Part shown: piece after piece, positions 53,620 through 62,969 of the stretch | How positions within the stretch are numbered: position 1 is the first letter of the stretch | Layout of the letters: every line of letters starts with the position of its first letter | DNA from: Geobacter sp. UBA5735 | GTDB taxonomy: Bacteria > Desulfobacterota > Desulfuromonadia > Geobacterales > Geobacteraceae | DNA length: 64,000 bases | Direction: 5' to 3' | NCBI GenBank assembly: GCA_002419385.1 | Contig: DIFZ01000062.1 | Span: 24,438 to 88,437, forward strand | Position numbers and translations under genes: made by a program | Notes under the pieces: generated by a model | Told to the model about the DNA's origin: nothing | Seen by the model: only the letters and a program-made list of their open reading frames with translations | Database searches by the model: none

Positions 53620-54927
53620 TTATCGCCGCCCCTTTATCCTGACGCCCTTCATGAACCCCTCGTAGTTTCTCGTTATAAGATGGGATTCAATCTGCGCTAC
53701 TGTATCCATGCCCACACCGACAGCAATCAACAGCGCCGTGCCTCCGAAATAGAAAGGAAGGCTAAAACGCGCGATAAGCAACGTAGGCAGAACACAGACG
53801 AGCGAAATGTATATAGCGCCTGCAAAAGTAAGCTTCGTCAGTACCTTGTCCAGGTAATCCGATGTTTCCTTTCCAGGTCGTATGCCGGGGACATAGCCCC
53901 CGTGTTTTTTTATGTTTTCGGCAACGTCAATCGGATTGAAGGTTACAGCCGTATAGAAGTAGCAAAAAAATACGATGAAAGCAACATAAAAAAGTTCGTA
54001 TACCCAGTTTCCAGGTTGGAAGTTCTGGGCAGCCTGTTTCACTGCGGGGACATCGACGAAATTTGCGATGGTTGCAGGAAACATTATTATTGATGATGCA
54101 AATATCGGCGGGATGACACCGGCCATGTTTACCTTAAGCGGCAGGTGAGATGTCTGGGCGCCATACGTTTTCAGGCCCACGACCCGCTTGGCATAATGGA
54201 TCGGCAGTCTTCGCTGTCCCCGCTCAACAAAAACGATTGCTGCCATTACGGCAAACATGAGCAGGACGACGAACAGAAGAAGGAACAATGATATCTGGCC
54301 GGCCTTAACCAGGCGCAGACTGTTCATGATGGCAGCAGGTATTCTTTCGACAATTCCCGCGAAAATTATCAGGGAAATACCGTTGCCGACACCCTTTTCC
54401 GACATTTGCTCGCCCAGCCACATGAGAAACGCCGTACCTGCGGTAAGGGTTATGACTGTCAGCACGCGGAAAGCCCAACCCGGATGCGGTACCACCAACT
54501 CACCGGCCGGACCAGTCATGGTTTCCAGGCCAAAACTGATTCCGAGGGCCTGCACCACACTGAGAACAATGGTGCCGTATCGGGTGTATTGGGTGATTTT
54601 CTTCCGTCCGGCCTCGCCTTCTTTGGAAAGCTTCTCGATAGCCGGTATCACTACCGTCAACAGTTGGAAGATAATTGACGACGAAATATACGGCATTATG
54701 CCCAGCGCAAATACCGTCAGTTTCTGCAGGGCACCGCCGGAAAACATGTCGAACATTCCCAGCAATGTACCCTTGTTTTGAGTAAAGAAGTGCAGCAGTG
54801 CCTGGCTGTCAATCCCGGGAGTCGGAATATTGCAGCCGATCCGGAATACCGCGAGCATTGCCAGTGTGTAGAGTACCCTCTTCTTTAGATCAGGGATTCT
54901 GAAAATGTTCTGAAGCGCATCAAGCAC
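53620..54927 (-). CDS. secY: Preprotein translocase subunit SecY
   Basis: The 435-residue channel has ten membrane helices, with LGIMPYISSSIIFQLL, the plug and pore region, and GGYVPGIRPGKETSDYLDKVL. It forms the inner-membrane export pore. The GTG start at 54927 (LDALQNIFRIPDLKKR) has AGGAG 8 nt upstream inside the end of rplO; the longer frame to 55035 would overlap rplO. Confidence 0.95.
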   Translation of the reverse strand: MLDALQNIFRIPDLKKRVLYTLAMLAVFRIGCNIPTPGIDSQALLHFFTQNKGTLLGMFDMFSGGALQKLTVFALGIMPYISSSIIFQLLTVVIPAIEKLSKEGEAGRKKITQYTRYGTIVLSVVQALGISFGLETMTGPAGELVVPHPGWAFRVLTVITLTAGTAFLMWLGEQMSEKGVGNGISLIIFAGIVERIPAAIMNSLRLVKAGQISLFLLLFVVLLMFAVMAAIVFVERGQRRLPIHYAKRVVGLKTYGAQTSHLPLKVNMAGVIPPIFASSIIMFPATIANFVDVPAVKQAAQNFQPGNWVYELFYVAFIVFFCYFYTAVTFNPIDVAENIKKHGGYVPGIRPGKETSDYLDKVLTKLTFAGAIYISLVCVLPTLLIARFSLPFYFGGTALLIAVGVGMDTVAQIESHLITRNYEGFMKGVRIKGRR

Positions 54928-54928
54928 T

Positions 54929-55369
54929 CTAGAGCTCCTGTACCGTGCCGCCAGCAGCGGCGATTTTTTCCTTGGCCGCTGCGCTGAATTTGTGTGCCGC
55001 GATCGTAAGGGACTTGGTAAGCTCGCCGTCTGCAAGCACCTTTACACCATCCTTCACGCCTGTTATGATTCCGGCTTTCACAAGTTCTTCTATCGATACA
55101 GTGCTTCCAGCTTCGAAGATCTCGAACTGAGCGATTTTTACCAGCTCATAGACCTTTCTGGCAAGCGGCGTGAAACCCCTTTTGGGCAAACGTCTCTGCA
55201 TCGGCATCTGGCCACCCTCAAAACCGGTCTTTACACTGCCGCCGCTGCGCGCTTTCTGACCCTTATGCCCCTTGGTGGCTGTTTTTCCATGACCAGAGCC
55301 CGGCCCACGTCCTATTCTTTTGCGTTTCTTTGTCGAACCCTCAGCAGGGCTTATCGTATTAAGCTGCAT
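54929..55369 (-). CDS. rplO: 50S ribosomal protein L15
   Basis: A 146-residue L15: RIGRGPGSGHGKTATKGHKGQKARSG and GGQMPMQRRLPKRGF. It ends 1 nt before the secY start. Confidence 0.97.
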   Translation of the reverse strand: MQLNTISPAEGSTKKRKRIGRGPGSGHGKTATKGHKGQKARSGGSVKTGFEGGQMPMQRRLPKRGFTPLARKVYELVKIAQFEIFEAGSTVSIEELVKAGIITGVKDGVKVLADGELTKSLTIAAHKFSAAAKEKIAAAGGTVQEL

Positions 55370-55389
55370 GTCGCATCACTCCGTAGTAG

Positions 55390-55569
55390 TTATTCTTCGA
55401 TTCGAACCATGTGCTGAACTTTCCGTATCATGCCGCGTACCTCCTGGGTATCCGGAAGTGTTACGGTCTTGCTCAGCTTATTGAGTCCCATGCCCCGGAG
55501 CACCGCGCGGTGTTTTTCTGGCCTTCCGATGTGGCTCCTGATCAGGGTTATGCGCAAATTTTGTGACAT
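55390..55569 (-). CDS. rpmD: 50S ribosomal protein L30
   Basis: A 59-residue L30 read from the minus strand: MSQNLRITLIRSHIGRPEKH, LRGMGLNKLSKTV, then MIRKVQHMVRIEE. It lies between rpsE and rplO in the usual order. Confidence 0.95.
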   Translation of the reverse strand: MSQNLRITLIRSHIGRPEKHRAVLRGMGLNKLSKTVTLPDTQEVRGMIRKVQHMVRIEE

Positions 55570-55592
55570 GTGAAAATCTCCCCTGTCCTAAT

Positions 55593-56078
55593 CTATTCAA
55601 CAACACCACGTCTGGCAGCTACCTCCTGGGGACTCCTGAGCTGTCTGAGTCCGTCAATCGTAGCCTTCACGACATTGTGAGGGTTATTCGATCCAAGGCA
55701 CTTGGAAAGAATGTTGTGCACACCGGCTGCCTCGAGCACAGCTCGTGCTGCGCCGCCGGCAATAACGCCGGTACCGGCGGAAGCCGGCTTTATGAGAACA
55801 CGCCCGGCTCCGAAATGACCGAGAACTTCGTAAGGAATGGTGTGACCCTCGATCGGGACGCGGATTATGCTTTTCTTTGCCTGCTCCACGCCCTTGCGGA
55901 TCGCCTCGGGAACCTCATTGGCTTTTCCCAGGCCATATCCTACATGTCCGTTACCGTCACCGACGACAACAAGTGCGGAGAAACTGAATCTCCGACCGCC
56001 CTTTACAACCTTGGCAACGCGGCTTATATGAACCACTCTGTCCGTAAGGTTAAGTTCATTGGGATTGATCTTAAGCAA
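55593..56078 (-). CDS. rpsE: 30S ribosomal protein S5
   Basis: A 161-residue S5 with double-stranded-RNA-binding segment RVAKVVKGGRRFSFSALVVVGD, GHVGYGLGKANEVPEAIRKG and the C-terminal KCLGSNNPHNVVKAT. Confidence 0.97.
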   Translation of the reverse strand: MLKINPNELNLTDRVVHISRVAKVVKGGRRFSFSALVVVGDGNGHVGYGLGKANEVPEAIRKGVEQAKKSIIRVPIEGHTIPYEVLGHFGAGRVLIKPASAGTGVIAGGAARAVLEAAGVHNILSKCLGSNNPHNVVKATIDGLRQLRSPQEVAARRGVVE

Positions 56079-56102
56079 GTATAGCCTCCTGATTCTTTAT
56101 TC

Positions 56103-56471
56103 TTAAAAAGAGAGACCGTTTTCTCTGGCTGCATCGGCAAGCGCTTTTACCCGCCCGTGATAGAGAAACCCGTTCCGGTCAAATACTACGGACTTTATAC
56201 CTTTTGCAACAGCTGCCGCGGCAATAGTAGCTCCGACTTTTACAGCTGCCTCAGCATTTCCCGTGTATTTGAGACCTCCGGCGACTTCAGCATCGAGCGT
56301 TGAGGCGGCCGCCAGCGTCGAACCGGTTGTATCATCTATCAATTGGGCATATATGTGTTTCGCGCTCTTGAAGACATTCAGCCGGGGCCGCTCACTGGCT
56401 CCTCTGACTTTCTTCCGCACCCGAACTTGTCGCTTCAATCTTGCCAGCTTTTTCTGAGATAGGGTACTCAC
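56103..56471 (-). CDS. rplR: 50S ribosomal protein L18
   Basis: A 122-residue L18: RPRLNVFKSAKHIYAQLIDD and VFDRNGFLYHGRVKALADAAR. It binds 5S rRNA with L5. Confidence 0.97.
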   Translation of the reverse strand: MSTLSQKKLARLKRQVRVRKKVRGASERPRLNVFKSAKHIYAQLIDDTTGSTLAAASTLDAEVAGGLKYTGNAEAAVKVGATIAAAAVAKGIKSVVFDRNGFLYHGRVKALADAARENGLSF

Positions 56472-56497
56472 TTTTCATTTCTCCTTACAGGTGGATG

Positions 56498-57037
56498 CTA
56501 TTTCTTTCCTGTCTTCCCGGCTTTCCGGAGTATTTTCTCGTCAGAGTATCTTACACCTTTTCCCTTGTAAGGCTCCGGCTCACGGAAGGAACGAATCTTG
56601 GCCGCTGTCTGGCCTACAAGTTCCTTGTCTGCGCCCCTGACGAATATCTTGGTCATCTTTTCCACTTCCACGCTCACACCTGCAGGCAGGGTGAAATTCA
56701 CCGGATGGGAGTAGCCAAGGCTCAGGGTTATGTCGTTGCCCTTTGCTTCAGCTCGATATCCGACACCCGTGATGTCGAGGGCAGTTTCGAAGCCCTTCGT
56801 AACCCCGATAACCATGTTGTTGATCAGGGTACGGGTCAGACCATGGGCTGATCTCGATCTCTTGTCCTCACCGTTCCGGTTCACCACAAGGCTGTTTTCG
56901 AGCTTGTCTATCGTTACCCCTTCCATGATTGAACGTGAAAGAGTTCCCTTGGGACCTTCGACCTTTATCGTCGCGTTGTCGATCGCTATCTTGACACCGC
57001 TCGGTATTTCTATTGGAAGTTTTCCAATCCTGGACAT
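56498..57037 (-). CDS. rplF: 50S ribosomal protein L6
   Basis: A 179-residue L6: MSRIGKLPIEIPSGVKI, and the C-terminal PEPYKGKGVRYSDEKILRKAGKTGKK. Confidence 0.97.
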   Translation of the reverse strand: MSRIGKLPIEIPSGVKIAIDNATIKVEGPKGTLSRSIMEGVTIDKLENSLVVNRNGEDKRSRSAHGLTRTLINNMVIGVTKGFETALDITGVGYRAEAKGNDITLSLGYSHPVNFTLPAGVSVEVEKMTKIFVRGADKELVGQTAAKIRSFREPEPYKGKGVRYSDEKILRKAGKTGKK

Positions 57038-57060
57038 GGCGTGCGCTCCTCAGTTATTTC

Positions 57061-57459
57061 TTACCAGACAGTACAGAGTATTTCTCCGCCGATACCTGCT
57101 TCTCGTGCGGCCTTGTCAGTCACTACACCTTTCGAAGTAGAAAGAATCGCGACGCCCATACCGTTCTTCACTTTAGGAATACTGTCCCCTCTGACATATA
57201 CCCGGCTCCCAGGCTTGCTGATTCTCTTGATCTCGGTGATGACGCCATCTTTCTCATCGATGTACTTGAGATATATGCGCAGTATTCCCTGCTTTTCGTC
57301 AGCAATGACCTTATAGTTCTTGATAAAGCCCTCGCTTCTCAGAACCGTGGCGATATTGACCTTCAGGTTGGACGATGGTATGTCAACCTTCTGCAGTTTG
57401 GCCATATTCGCGTTCCTGAGTCTGGTAAGCATGTCAGCTATAGGATCAGTCATCGACAT
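57061..57459 (-). CDS. rpsH: 30S ribosomal protein S8
   Basis: A 132-residue S8: MTDPIADMLTRLRNANMAKL and the C-terminal STSKGVVTDKAAREAGIGGE. Confidence 0.97.
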   Translation of the reverse strand: MSMTDPIADMLTRLRNANMAKLQKVDIPSSNLKVNIATVLRSEGFIKNYKVIADEKQGILRIYLKYIDEKDGVITEIKRISKPGSRVYVRGDSIPKVKNGMGVAILSTSKGVVTDKAAREAGIGGEILCTVW

Positions 57460-57493
57460 TGATTGTACTCCTCTTGCGCTTTCTTAAAATGAA

Positions 57494-57679
57494 TTACCAG
57501 CTGGATTTGATAACCCCGGGAATTCTCCCGTTCGAGGCCAGTTTCCTGAGACAAATCCTGCACATGTTGAACTTGCGGTAATATGCTCTCGGACGCCCGC
57601 ACAACGGGCACCTGTTATATTCCCGGACCTTGAATTTTGCTGCCCTCTGCGATTTCAGAATCATGGATGTCTTAGCCAC
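57494..57679 (-). CDS. rpsN: 30S ribosomal protein S14, zinc type
   Basis: A 61-residue S14 of the short zinc-binding form, with CPLCGRPRAYYRKFNMCRIC (two CX2C pairs) and the end GRIPGVIKSSW. Confidence 0.97.
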   Translation of the reverse strand: MAKTSMILKSQRAAKFKVREYNRCPLCGRPRAYYRKFNMCRICLRKLASNGRIPGVIKSSW

Positions 57680-57698
57680 TGGTTTTCCTCCAAACGGA

Positions 57699-58238
57699 TT
57701 AATTCCTGAACGGCATTCCGAGTCCCTTCAAGAGGGCTCTGCCTTCCTCATCGGTGCTGGCTGTGGTAACTATCGATATGTTCAGGCCTTTAATCTTTTC
57801 AACCTTGTCGTAATTGATCTCGGGAAAAATCAACTGCTCCTTGATACCGAGAGAATAGTTGCCTCTGCCGTCAAAACCCTTCGCCGAAATTCCCTTGAAG
57901 TCCCTGACGCGGGGCAGGGATATGTTCATGAGACGATCGAGAAACTCGTACATCCTATCCTTGCGGAGGGTTACCATGCAGCCGATCGGCATGCCCTGGC
58001 GAAGCTTGAAAGAAGCAATGGACTTCTTCGCCTTGGTGATAACGGCCTTCTGTCCGCTAATAGCGGCAAGTTCCTCAGCGGCTGAATCCAGAATCTTGAT
58101 GTTCTGAATGGCTTCACCCAGACCCATGTTGATGACAACCTTCTCCAGCCTGGGTACCTGCATGATGCTCTTGTAGCCGAAATCCTTCATCAGCTGGGGG
58201 ACAATCTCTTTCGTGTAAAGCTCCTTAAGCCTCGCCAT
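57699..58238 (-). CDS. rplE: 50S ribosomal protein L5
   Basis: A 179-residue L5: VPRLEKVVINMGLGEA, the RQGMPIGCMVTLR segment and NISIVTTASTDEEGRALL. It contacts 5S rRNA. Confidence 0.97.
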   Translation of the reverse strand: MARLKELYTKEIVPQLMKDFGYKSIMQVPRLEKVVINMGLGEAIQNIKILDSAAEELAAISGQKAVITKAKKSIASFKLRQGMPIGCMVTLRKDRMYEFLDRLMNISLPRVRDFKGISAKGFDGRGNYSLGIKEQLIFPEINYDKVEKIKGLNISIVTTASTDEEGRALLKGLGMPFRN

Positions 58239-58251
58239 TTACTCCTCCGTG

Positions 58252-58578
58252 CTATTTATCAAAGGCCTCGCCGCATTTGACGCAAACGCGCACTTTTTCC
58301 CCATTTTCCAGGAGATTTCTTCTGATTCTCACCGGCTTGCCACACTTTTGACAGTACAGCATTACATTGGAGATATGCAGCGGTGCTTCTTTTTCCTCAA
58401 TACCGCCCGGCTGGTTGCCTCGAGCACGGGTATGTTTCTTTACTATGTTCAAGCCTTCGACAACGATCCTCTCCTTCTTGGAAAAGATGCGCAGTACCTT
58501 GCCGGTCTTCCTGCTATCCTTGCCGGTAATCACCATTACCGTGTCGCCTTTTTTGACTCGCAGCTTATTTCCTTGCAT
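58252..58578 (-). CDS. rplX: 50S ribosomal protein L24
   Basis: A 108-residue L24: the KOW motif KLRVKKGDTVMVITGKDSRK, VEGLNIVKKHTRA, and a C-terminal YCQKCGKP...CVKCGE cysteine pair set that may bind zinc. Confidence 0.97.
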   Translation of the reverse strand: MQGNKLRVKKGDTVMVITGKDSRKTGKVLRIFSKKERIVVEGLNIVKKHTRARGNQPGGIEEKEAPLHISNVMLYCQKCGKPVRIRRNLLENGEKVRVCVKCGEAFDK

Positions 58579-58600
58579 CTGTTTGATCTCCTGGAGCTGA

Positions 58601-58969
58601 TTAAAGTACTTCCGGCGCGAGCGAAATGATCTTCATGAATTTCTTTGCTCTCAGTTCCCTGGCGACGGGACCGAATATTCGCGTTCCAACCGGTTCTTTC
58701 TGGTTATTTATGACTACGCCGGAGTTGTCATCAAAGCGGATATAAGAACCGTCAGGCCGCCCTATCTCTTTGGCGGTCCGAACGACCACGGCCTTGACCA
58801 CATCTCCCTTCTTGACCTTGGAATTGGGCAATGCCTCCTTGACGGAAGCAACGATTATATCGCCGATACTGGCGTACTTTCGCTTCGAGCCTCCCAACAC
58901 CTTGATGCAGAAGAGCTTCTTGGCCCCGGAGTTGTCAGCCACATCGAGTATGGTTTGCATCTGTATCAT
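58601..58969 (-). CDS. rplN: 50S ribosomal protein L14
   Basis: A 122-residue L14: MIQMQTILDVADNSGAKKL and RFDDNSGVVINNQKEPVGTR. Confidence 0.97.
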   Translation of the reverse strand: MIQMQTILDVADNSGAKKLFCIKVLGGSKRKYASIGDIIVASVKEALPNSKVKKGDVVKAVVVRTAKEIGRPDGSYIRFDDNSGVVINNQKEPVGTRIFGPVARELRAKKFMKIISLAPEVL

Positions 58970-58984
58970 CGGAATACTCCTACC

Positions 58985-59242
58985 TTATGAAGTCCTCTGC
59001 AGAATCTGATTTATACGCCAGCGTTTATCCTTGCTCAGAGGTCTGGATTCAATTATCTGCACACGGTCGCCAATCTTGCAGCTGTTGGTTTCATCGTGCG
59101 CTTTGTACTTGACGCTTCTCTTGATGTATTTATTGTATTCCGTGTGCTTCACAAGGTGGGATACCTTCACCACAACGGTTTTTTCCATCTTGTCGCTGAC
59201 TACGATCCCCACCTGGGTTTTTCTGGTGCCGCGCTCGCTCAT
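58985..59242 (-). CDS. rpsQ: 30S ribosomal protein S17
   Basis: An 85-residue S17: GIVVSDKMEKTVVVKVSHLVKH and IGDRVQIIESRPLSKDKRWR. Confidence 0.97.
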   Translation of the reverse strand: MSERGTRKTQVGIVVSDKMEKTVVVKVSHLVKHTEYNKYIKRSVKYKAHDETNSCKIGDRVQIIESRPLSKDKRWRINQILQRTS

Positions 59243-59254
59243 GGTTTCCTCGCC

Positions 59255-59443
59255 TTACCCTCTCTTTTCCCTGAGTATGGTCTTCAGCCGTGCTCTGTCC
59301 TTTTTCAACAGGCCAAGTTTTGCCGTATTTTCCAGCCTGCCGGTGTGGAGCTGAAACTTGATGTTGAAGAGCTCTTTCTCCAGTTCCTCGCTCTTTGCAT
59401 TCAACTCGTCTACAGTCATATCTTTCAATGCGTTATTCTTCAT
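59255..59443 (-). CDS. rpmC: 50S ribosomal protein L29
   Basis: A 62-residue L29: LKDMTVDELNAKSEELEKEL and FQLHTGRLENTAKL. The start at 59443 has AGGGGGG 6 nt upstream; an ATG at 59449 is also in frame but too close to it. It overlaps the end of rplP by 11 nt. Confidence 0.93.
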   Translation of the reverse strand: MKNNALKDMTVDELNAKSEELEKELFNIKFQLHTGRLENTAKLGLLKKDRARLKTILREKRG

Positions 59444-59855
59444 TTCCATCCCCCCTGCTGACGAATTTCGTAGCTATGGGCAGTTTAAAGGCAGCAAGCC
59501 GGAATGCTTCCCGGGCGATCTCCTCGGTGACACCTTCCATCTCGTAGAGAATGCGGCCGGGTTTTATCACGCAAACCCACGAATCAGGGGCGCCTTTTCC
59601 CTTCCCCATCCTCGTTTCAGCAGGCTTCGCGGTCAGGGGCTTATCCGGGAAAATTCGAATCCATGTTTTGCCGCCCCTCTTGATGTAGCGTGTCAGGGCG
59701 ATACGGGCAGCCTCAATCTGTTTCGAGTCGAGCCAGCCGCATTCGGTTGCCTGAAGACCATATTCGCCAAAGGCAAGTGTGACCCCGCGTTGGGGAGACC
59801 CTTTCATCTTGCCTTTCATCTGCTTTCTATGTTTGACTCTCTTGGGCATTAACAT
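59433..59855 (-). CDS. rplP: 50S ribosomal protein L16
   Basis: A 140-residue L16: MLMPKRVKHRKQMKGKMKG, FGEYGLQATECGWLDSKQIEAAR and KPAETRMGKGKGAPDSWV. Confidence 0.97.
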   Translation of the reverse strand: MLMPKRVKHRKQMKGKMKGSPQRGVTLAFGEYGLQATECGWLDSKQIEAARIALTRYIKRGGKTWIRIFPDKPLTAKPAETRMGKGKGAPDSWVCVIKPGRILYEMEGVTEEIAREAFRLAAFKLPIATKFVSRGDGNEE

Positions 59856-59872
59856 CGGAAAATACTCCTCTA

Positions 59873-60508
59873 CTATTTTTTCCCAGGAAGAACTTCACCT
59901 TTGAAGATCAGTACTTTTACACCTATGATCCCGTACGTCGTCTTTGCCTCGGCAAAGCCGTAATCTATGTCAGCGCGAAGCGTGTGGAGAGGCACCCTGC
60001 CTTCGCGATACCATTCGGTTCTCGACATTTCAGCGCCGCCCAACCTGCCGGAACAGGTGATCCTGATACCCTTTGCCCCGAATTTGAGTGCCGTCGTGAC
60101 GCTCTTTTTCATTGCACGTCTGAAAGCAACACGGCGTTCGAGTTGCAGGGCGACATTCTCAGCCACCAGTTGCGCGTCGAGCTCAGGCTTGCGGATTTCC
60201 TGTATGTTGAGGAAAACCTCTTTATCGGTCAGTTTTGCGAGTTCCTTCTTGAGGGTTTCCACCTCGGAACCCTTCTTGCCGATGATGAGGCCTGGCCTGG
60301 CAGTATATATGTTTATCTTCGCCTTATTCGCGGCTCGTTCGATCTCTATCTTGGAAACCCCGGAGTGATACAGGCGTTTCTTCAAAAAATCCCTGAGCTT
60401 GAGATCCTCGTGGAGCAAGGTTGCGTAATCAGCCTTTGCATACCATCTGGACTCCCATGTCTTAATGACACCCAGCCTGAAACCTATTGGATTTACTTTC
60501 TGGCCCAA
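59873..60508 (-). CDS. rpsC: 30S ribosomal protein S3
   Basis: A 211-residue S3: MGQKVNPIGFRLGVIKTWES, KH-domain GLIIGKKGSEVETLKKEL and GRLGGAEMSRTEWYREGRVP. Confidence 0.97.
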   Translation of the reverse strand: MGQKVNPIGFRLGVIKTWESRWYAKADYATLLHEDLKLRDFLKKRLYHSGVSKIEIERAANKAKINIYTARPGLIIGKKGSEVETLKKELAKLTDKEVFLNIQEIRKPELDAQLVAENVALQLERRVAFRRAMKKSVTTALKFGAKGIRITCSGRLGGAEMSRTEWYREGRVPLHTLRADIDYGFAEAKTTYGIIGVKVLIFKGEVLPGKK

Positions 60509-60531
60509 ACCTCACCTCCAACGCAAATTCT

Positions 60532-60867
60532 TTATTTCTTCTCCGCCAGGACCACGTGGATGTGGCTGGTCGGCTTTCGTATCTTGCTTGCCCTTCCCAT
60601 GGCCCGCGGCAGAAATCTCTTCAGCACGGTACCGGCATTTACATAAATCGTCTTGACCATGAGCCTGTCCACGTCAGAAACTCCCTTCTGTTCTGCATTT
60701 GCGACTGCGGAACGCAGAAGGTTGGCAACAAGCTTGGCTGACGGTTGCGGGGAAAACTTCAAAATGTTCAGTGCATTCTGTATATTCTTGCCCCTGACCA
60801 TATCAACCACGAGCCTTGTTTTCCTCGGTGAAATACGGGCAAAGGTGAGATTGGCACTCGCTTCCAT
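60532..60867 (-). CDS. rplV: 50S ribosomal protein L22
   Basis: A 111-residue L22: ISPRKTRLVVDMVRGKNIQNAL and the C-terminal RAMGRASKIRKPTSHIHVVL. Confidence 0.97.
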   Translation of the reverse strand: MEASANLTFARISPRKTRLVVDMVRGKNIQNALNILKFSPQPSAKLVANLLRSAVANAEQKGVSDVDRLMVKTIYVNAGTVLKRFLPRAMGRASKIRKPTSHIHVVLAEKK

Positions 60868-60886
60868 GTATCACTCCTTAAGTCGA

Positions 60887-61168
60887 TTACTTCTTCTTCA
60901 GCTTGCTCTTCTTGTCAGCGGCATGCCCGTGGAACGTGCGTGTCGGCGCGAACTCGCCAAGTTTGTGACCGACCATGTTCTCGGTTACAAAGACGGGGAT
61001 GAACTTCCTGCCGTTATGGACGGCAAAAGTCAGACCTATGAAGTCCGGAATTATCGTCGAGCGCCGCGACCAGGTCTTGATGATCTTTTTTGAGCTCGCC
61101 CCTTCCGCCTGTGCCTTTTCCGCCAGATGGCCATCTACAAACGGCCCTTTTTTTATTGATCTCGCCAT
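60887..61168 (-). CDS. rpsS: 30S ribosomal protein S19
   Basis: A 93-residue S19: MARSIKKGPFVDGHL, WSRRSTIIPDFIGLTFAVHNG and GHKLGEFAPTRTFHGH. Confidence 0.97.
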   Translation of the reverse strand: MARSIKKGPFVDGHLAEKAQAEGASSKKIIKTWSRRSTIIPDFIGLTFAVHNGRKFIPVFVTENMVGHKLGEFAPTRTFHGHAADKKSKLKKK

Positions 61169-61190
61169 TGACTGATCCCTTTAGTGCAAT

Positions 61191-62015
61191 TTATTTGGTA
61201 CGCTTTTTCACAATGAACCGGGAAGACGTCTTGTTGGTGCGGGTCTTGTAACCCTTTGTCGGGATACCCCAAGGTGTGACAGGGTGCCGTCCGCCTGAAG
61301 TACGACCCTCACCGCCGCCATGGGGGTGGTCCACCGGGTTCATGGCGACACCTCTTACTTTCGGTCTCTTGCCCAGCCAACGGGTTCTTCCCGCTTTGCC
61401 GAGCGACACGTTTTCGTGGTCGAGGTTGCCGACCTGCCCGATGGTCGCATAACACTCCTGCAGGATCATCCGTACTTCACCGGAAGGGAGCTTCACCTGA
61501 GCGTACTTTCCCTCTTTGGACATCAACTGGGCAAAGGTTCCGGCACTGCGGGCCAGTTGACCTCCCTTGCCGATCTTCAGTTCGATGTTGTGCACAATGG
61601 TACCGAGAGGAATGGCCTTGAGCGGCAGGGCGTTGCCCGGGCGGATGTCCGCCTTCTCGCTGGCCAGAACGGCATCGCCGACTTTCAGACCGTCGGGAGC
61701 GAGAATGTAGCGTTTTTCTCCGTCAGCGTACACAAGAAGGGCAATCCTCGCGCTTCTGTTGGGATCGTATTCGACCGAGGCGACCCGGGCGGGGATGTTC
61801 CTCTTGTTCCTGAGGAAATCAACTATGCGGTACTTCTGCTTGTGTCCGCCGCCGATGTGCCGGGAAGTTATCCGTCCCCCGCTGTTCCTTCCGCCGCTCT
61901 TCTTGAGAGATTCAAGAAGTGACTTCTCCGGCTTGCAGGTGGTTATCTCATCAAAAGCGGAGCAGGTCTGGTGCCTCTTGCCAGCAGATGTCGGTTTATA
62001 ACTCTTGATAGCCAT
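61191..62015 (-). CDS. rplB: 50S ribosomal protein L2
   Basis: A 274-residue L2: KSYKPTSAGKRHQTC, GRITSRHIGGGHKQKYRIVDF and RGVAMNPVDHPHGGGEGRTS. Confidence 0.97.
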   Translation of the reverse strand: MAIKSYKPTSAGKRHQTCSAFDEITTCKPEKSLLESLKKSGGRNSGGRITSRHIGGGHKQKYRIVDFLRNKRNIPARVASVEYDPNRSARIALLVYADGEKRYILAPDGLKVGDAVLASEKADIRPGNALPLKAIPLGTIVHNIELKIGKGGQLARSAGTFAQLMSKEGKYAQVKLPSGEVRMILQECYATIGQVGNLDHENVSLGKAGRTRWLGKRPKVRGVAMNPVDHPHGGGEGRTSGGRHPVTPWGIPTKGYKTRTNKTSSRFIVKKRTK

Positions 62016-62038
62016 TTATTTGAACCCCATCGTGAAAT

Positions 62039-62323
62039 TTACACTTCAAAGAAATCTACGCTGCTGCCCTCTTTCAGGGTAACGTACGCCTTCTTCCAGT
62101 TTGAACGCTTGCCGAAGTTTTTGCCGACGCGCTTAACCTTGCCGGCTACATTCACTGTACGTACTTCGACAACCTCGACCTTGAAGAGCTTTTCAGCTGC
62201 TTCCTTTATCTCCAGTTTGTTGGCATCCCTGTGCACCTGGAACGCCACGATTCCCTTGGTGTCCTTTTCAATCGTGGTCTTCTCGGTGATCAGAGGCTTC
62301 TTGATGACATCGTAGATATTCAT
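62039..62323 (-). CDS. rplW: 50S ribosomal protein L23
   Basis: A 94-residue L23: IKKPLITEKTTIEKDTKGIV and the RTVNVAGKVKRVGKNFGKRS loop. Its ATG overlaps the rplD stop by 4 nt. Confidence 0.97.
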   Translation of the reverse strand: MNIYDVIKKPLITEKTTIEKDTKGIVAFQVHRDANKLEIKEAAEKLFKVEVVEVRTVNVAGKVKRVGKNFGKRSNWKKAYVTLKEGSSVDFFEV

Positions 62324-62943
62324 GACTGCAGCGCTCCTTCAACCTTCTTCACCGCCGCCTCGGTAAAGATGACGTTTTTGAAGTTCATCATATCATACAC
62401 ATTCAGGCCTTCAGCCTTTAACACCTTGACATCCTTGACATTTCTGGCAGACAGTTCGAGATTGACGTTGCTGTCCTCAATGACGACAAGGGTCTTCTTC
62501 AAGGAGAATGCGTTGAGTACCGATACGAATTCCTTGGTGGATATGGCCTCAAGCTGCAAGGAATTGAGGACCGTCATCTTTGCCTCTTTGCAGAGATAGG
62601 TGAGCGCGGACTTCATGGCAGCCTTGTGCGCCTTGCGGTTCATGCTCAGGTTGTACACCTTCGGCTGCGGTCCGAATGCAACACCGCCTCCGGGGTATTG
62701 GGGAGCACGTTTGCAACCCTGGCGAGCACCACCTGTTCCCTTCTGGCGGAAGGGCTTTTTGCCGCTCCCTGCAACAGCGGAGCGGTTCTTTACCGCTACC
62801 GTACCTGCACGGCGGTTGGTGAGCTGAACACGAATCGCCTCGTGAATAAGATGCTCCCTGATTTCTGCATTGAAGACACTGTCATCAAGATCGACCGTGC
62901 CGACCTTGTTACTCTTACTATCGAATACATCAATTGTGGCCAT
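62320..62943 (-). CDS. rplD: 50S ribosomal protein L4
   Basis: A 207-residue L4: RAGTVAVKNRSAVAGSGKKP followed by FRQKGTGGARQGCKRAPQYP, the rRNA-penetrating loop. In other bacteria L4 regulates this operon; no leader is visible because the operon start lies beyond the window. Confidence 0.97.
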   Translation of the reverse strand: MATIDVFDSKSNKVGTVDLDDSVFNAEIREHLIHEAIRVQLTNRRAGTVAVKNRSAVAGSGKKPFRQKGTGGARQGCKRAPQYPGGGVAFGPQPKVYNLSMNRKAHKAAMKSALTYLCKEAKMTVLNSLQLEAISTKEFVSVLNAFSLKKTLVVIEDSNVNLELSARNVKDVKVLKAEGLNVYDMMNFKNVIFTEAAVKKVEGALQS

Positions 62944-62969
62944 GTCTATCTCCGGATATCCCAGTTATG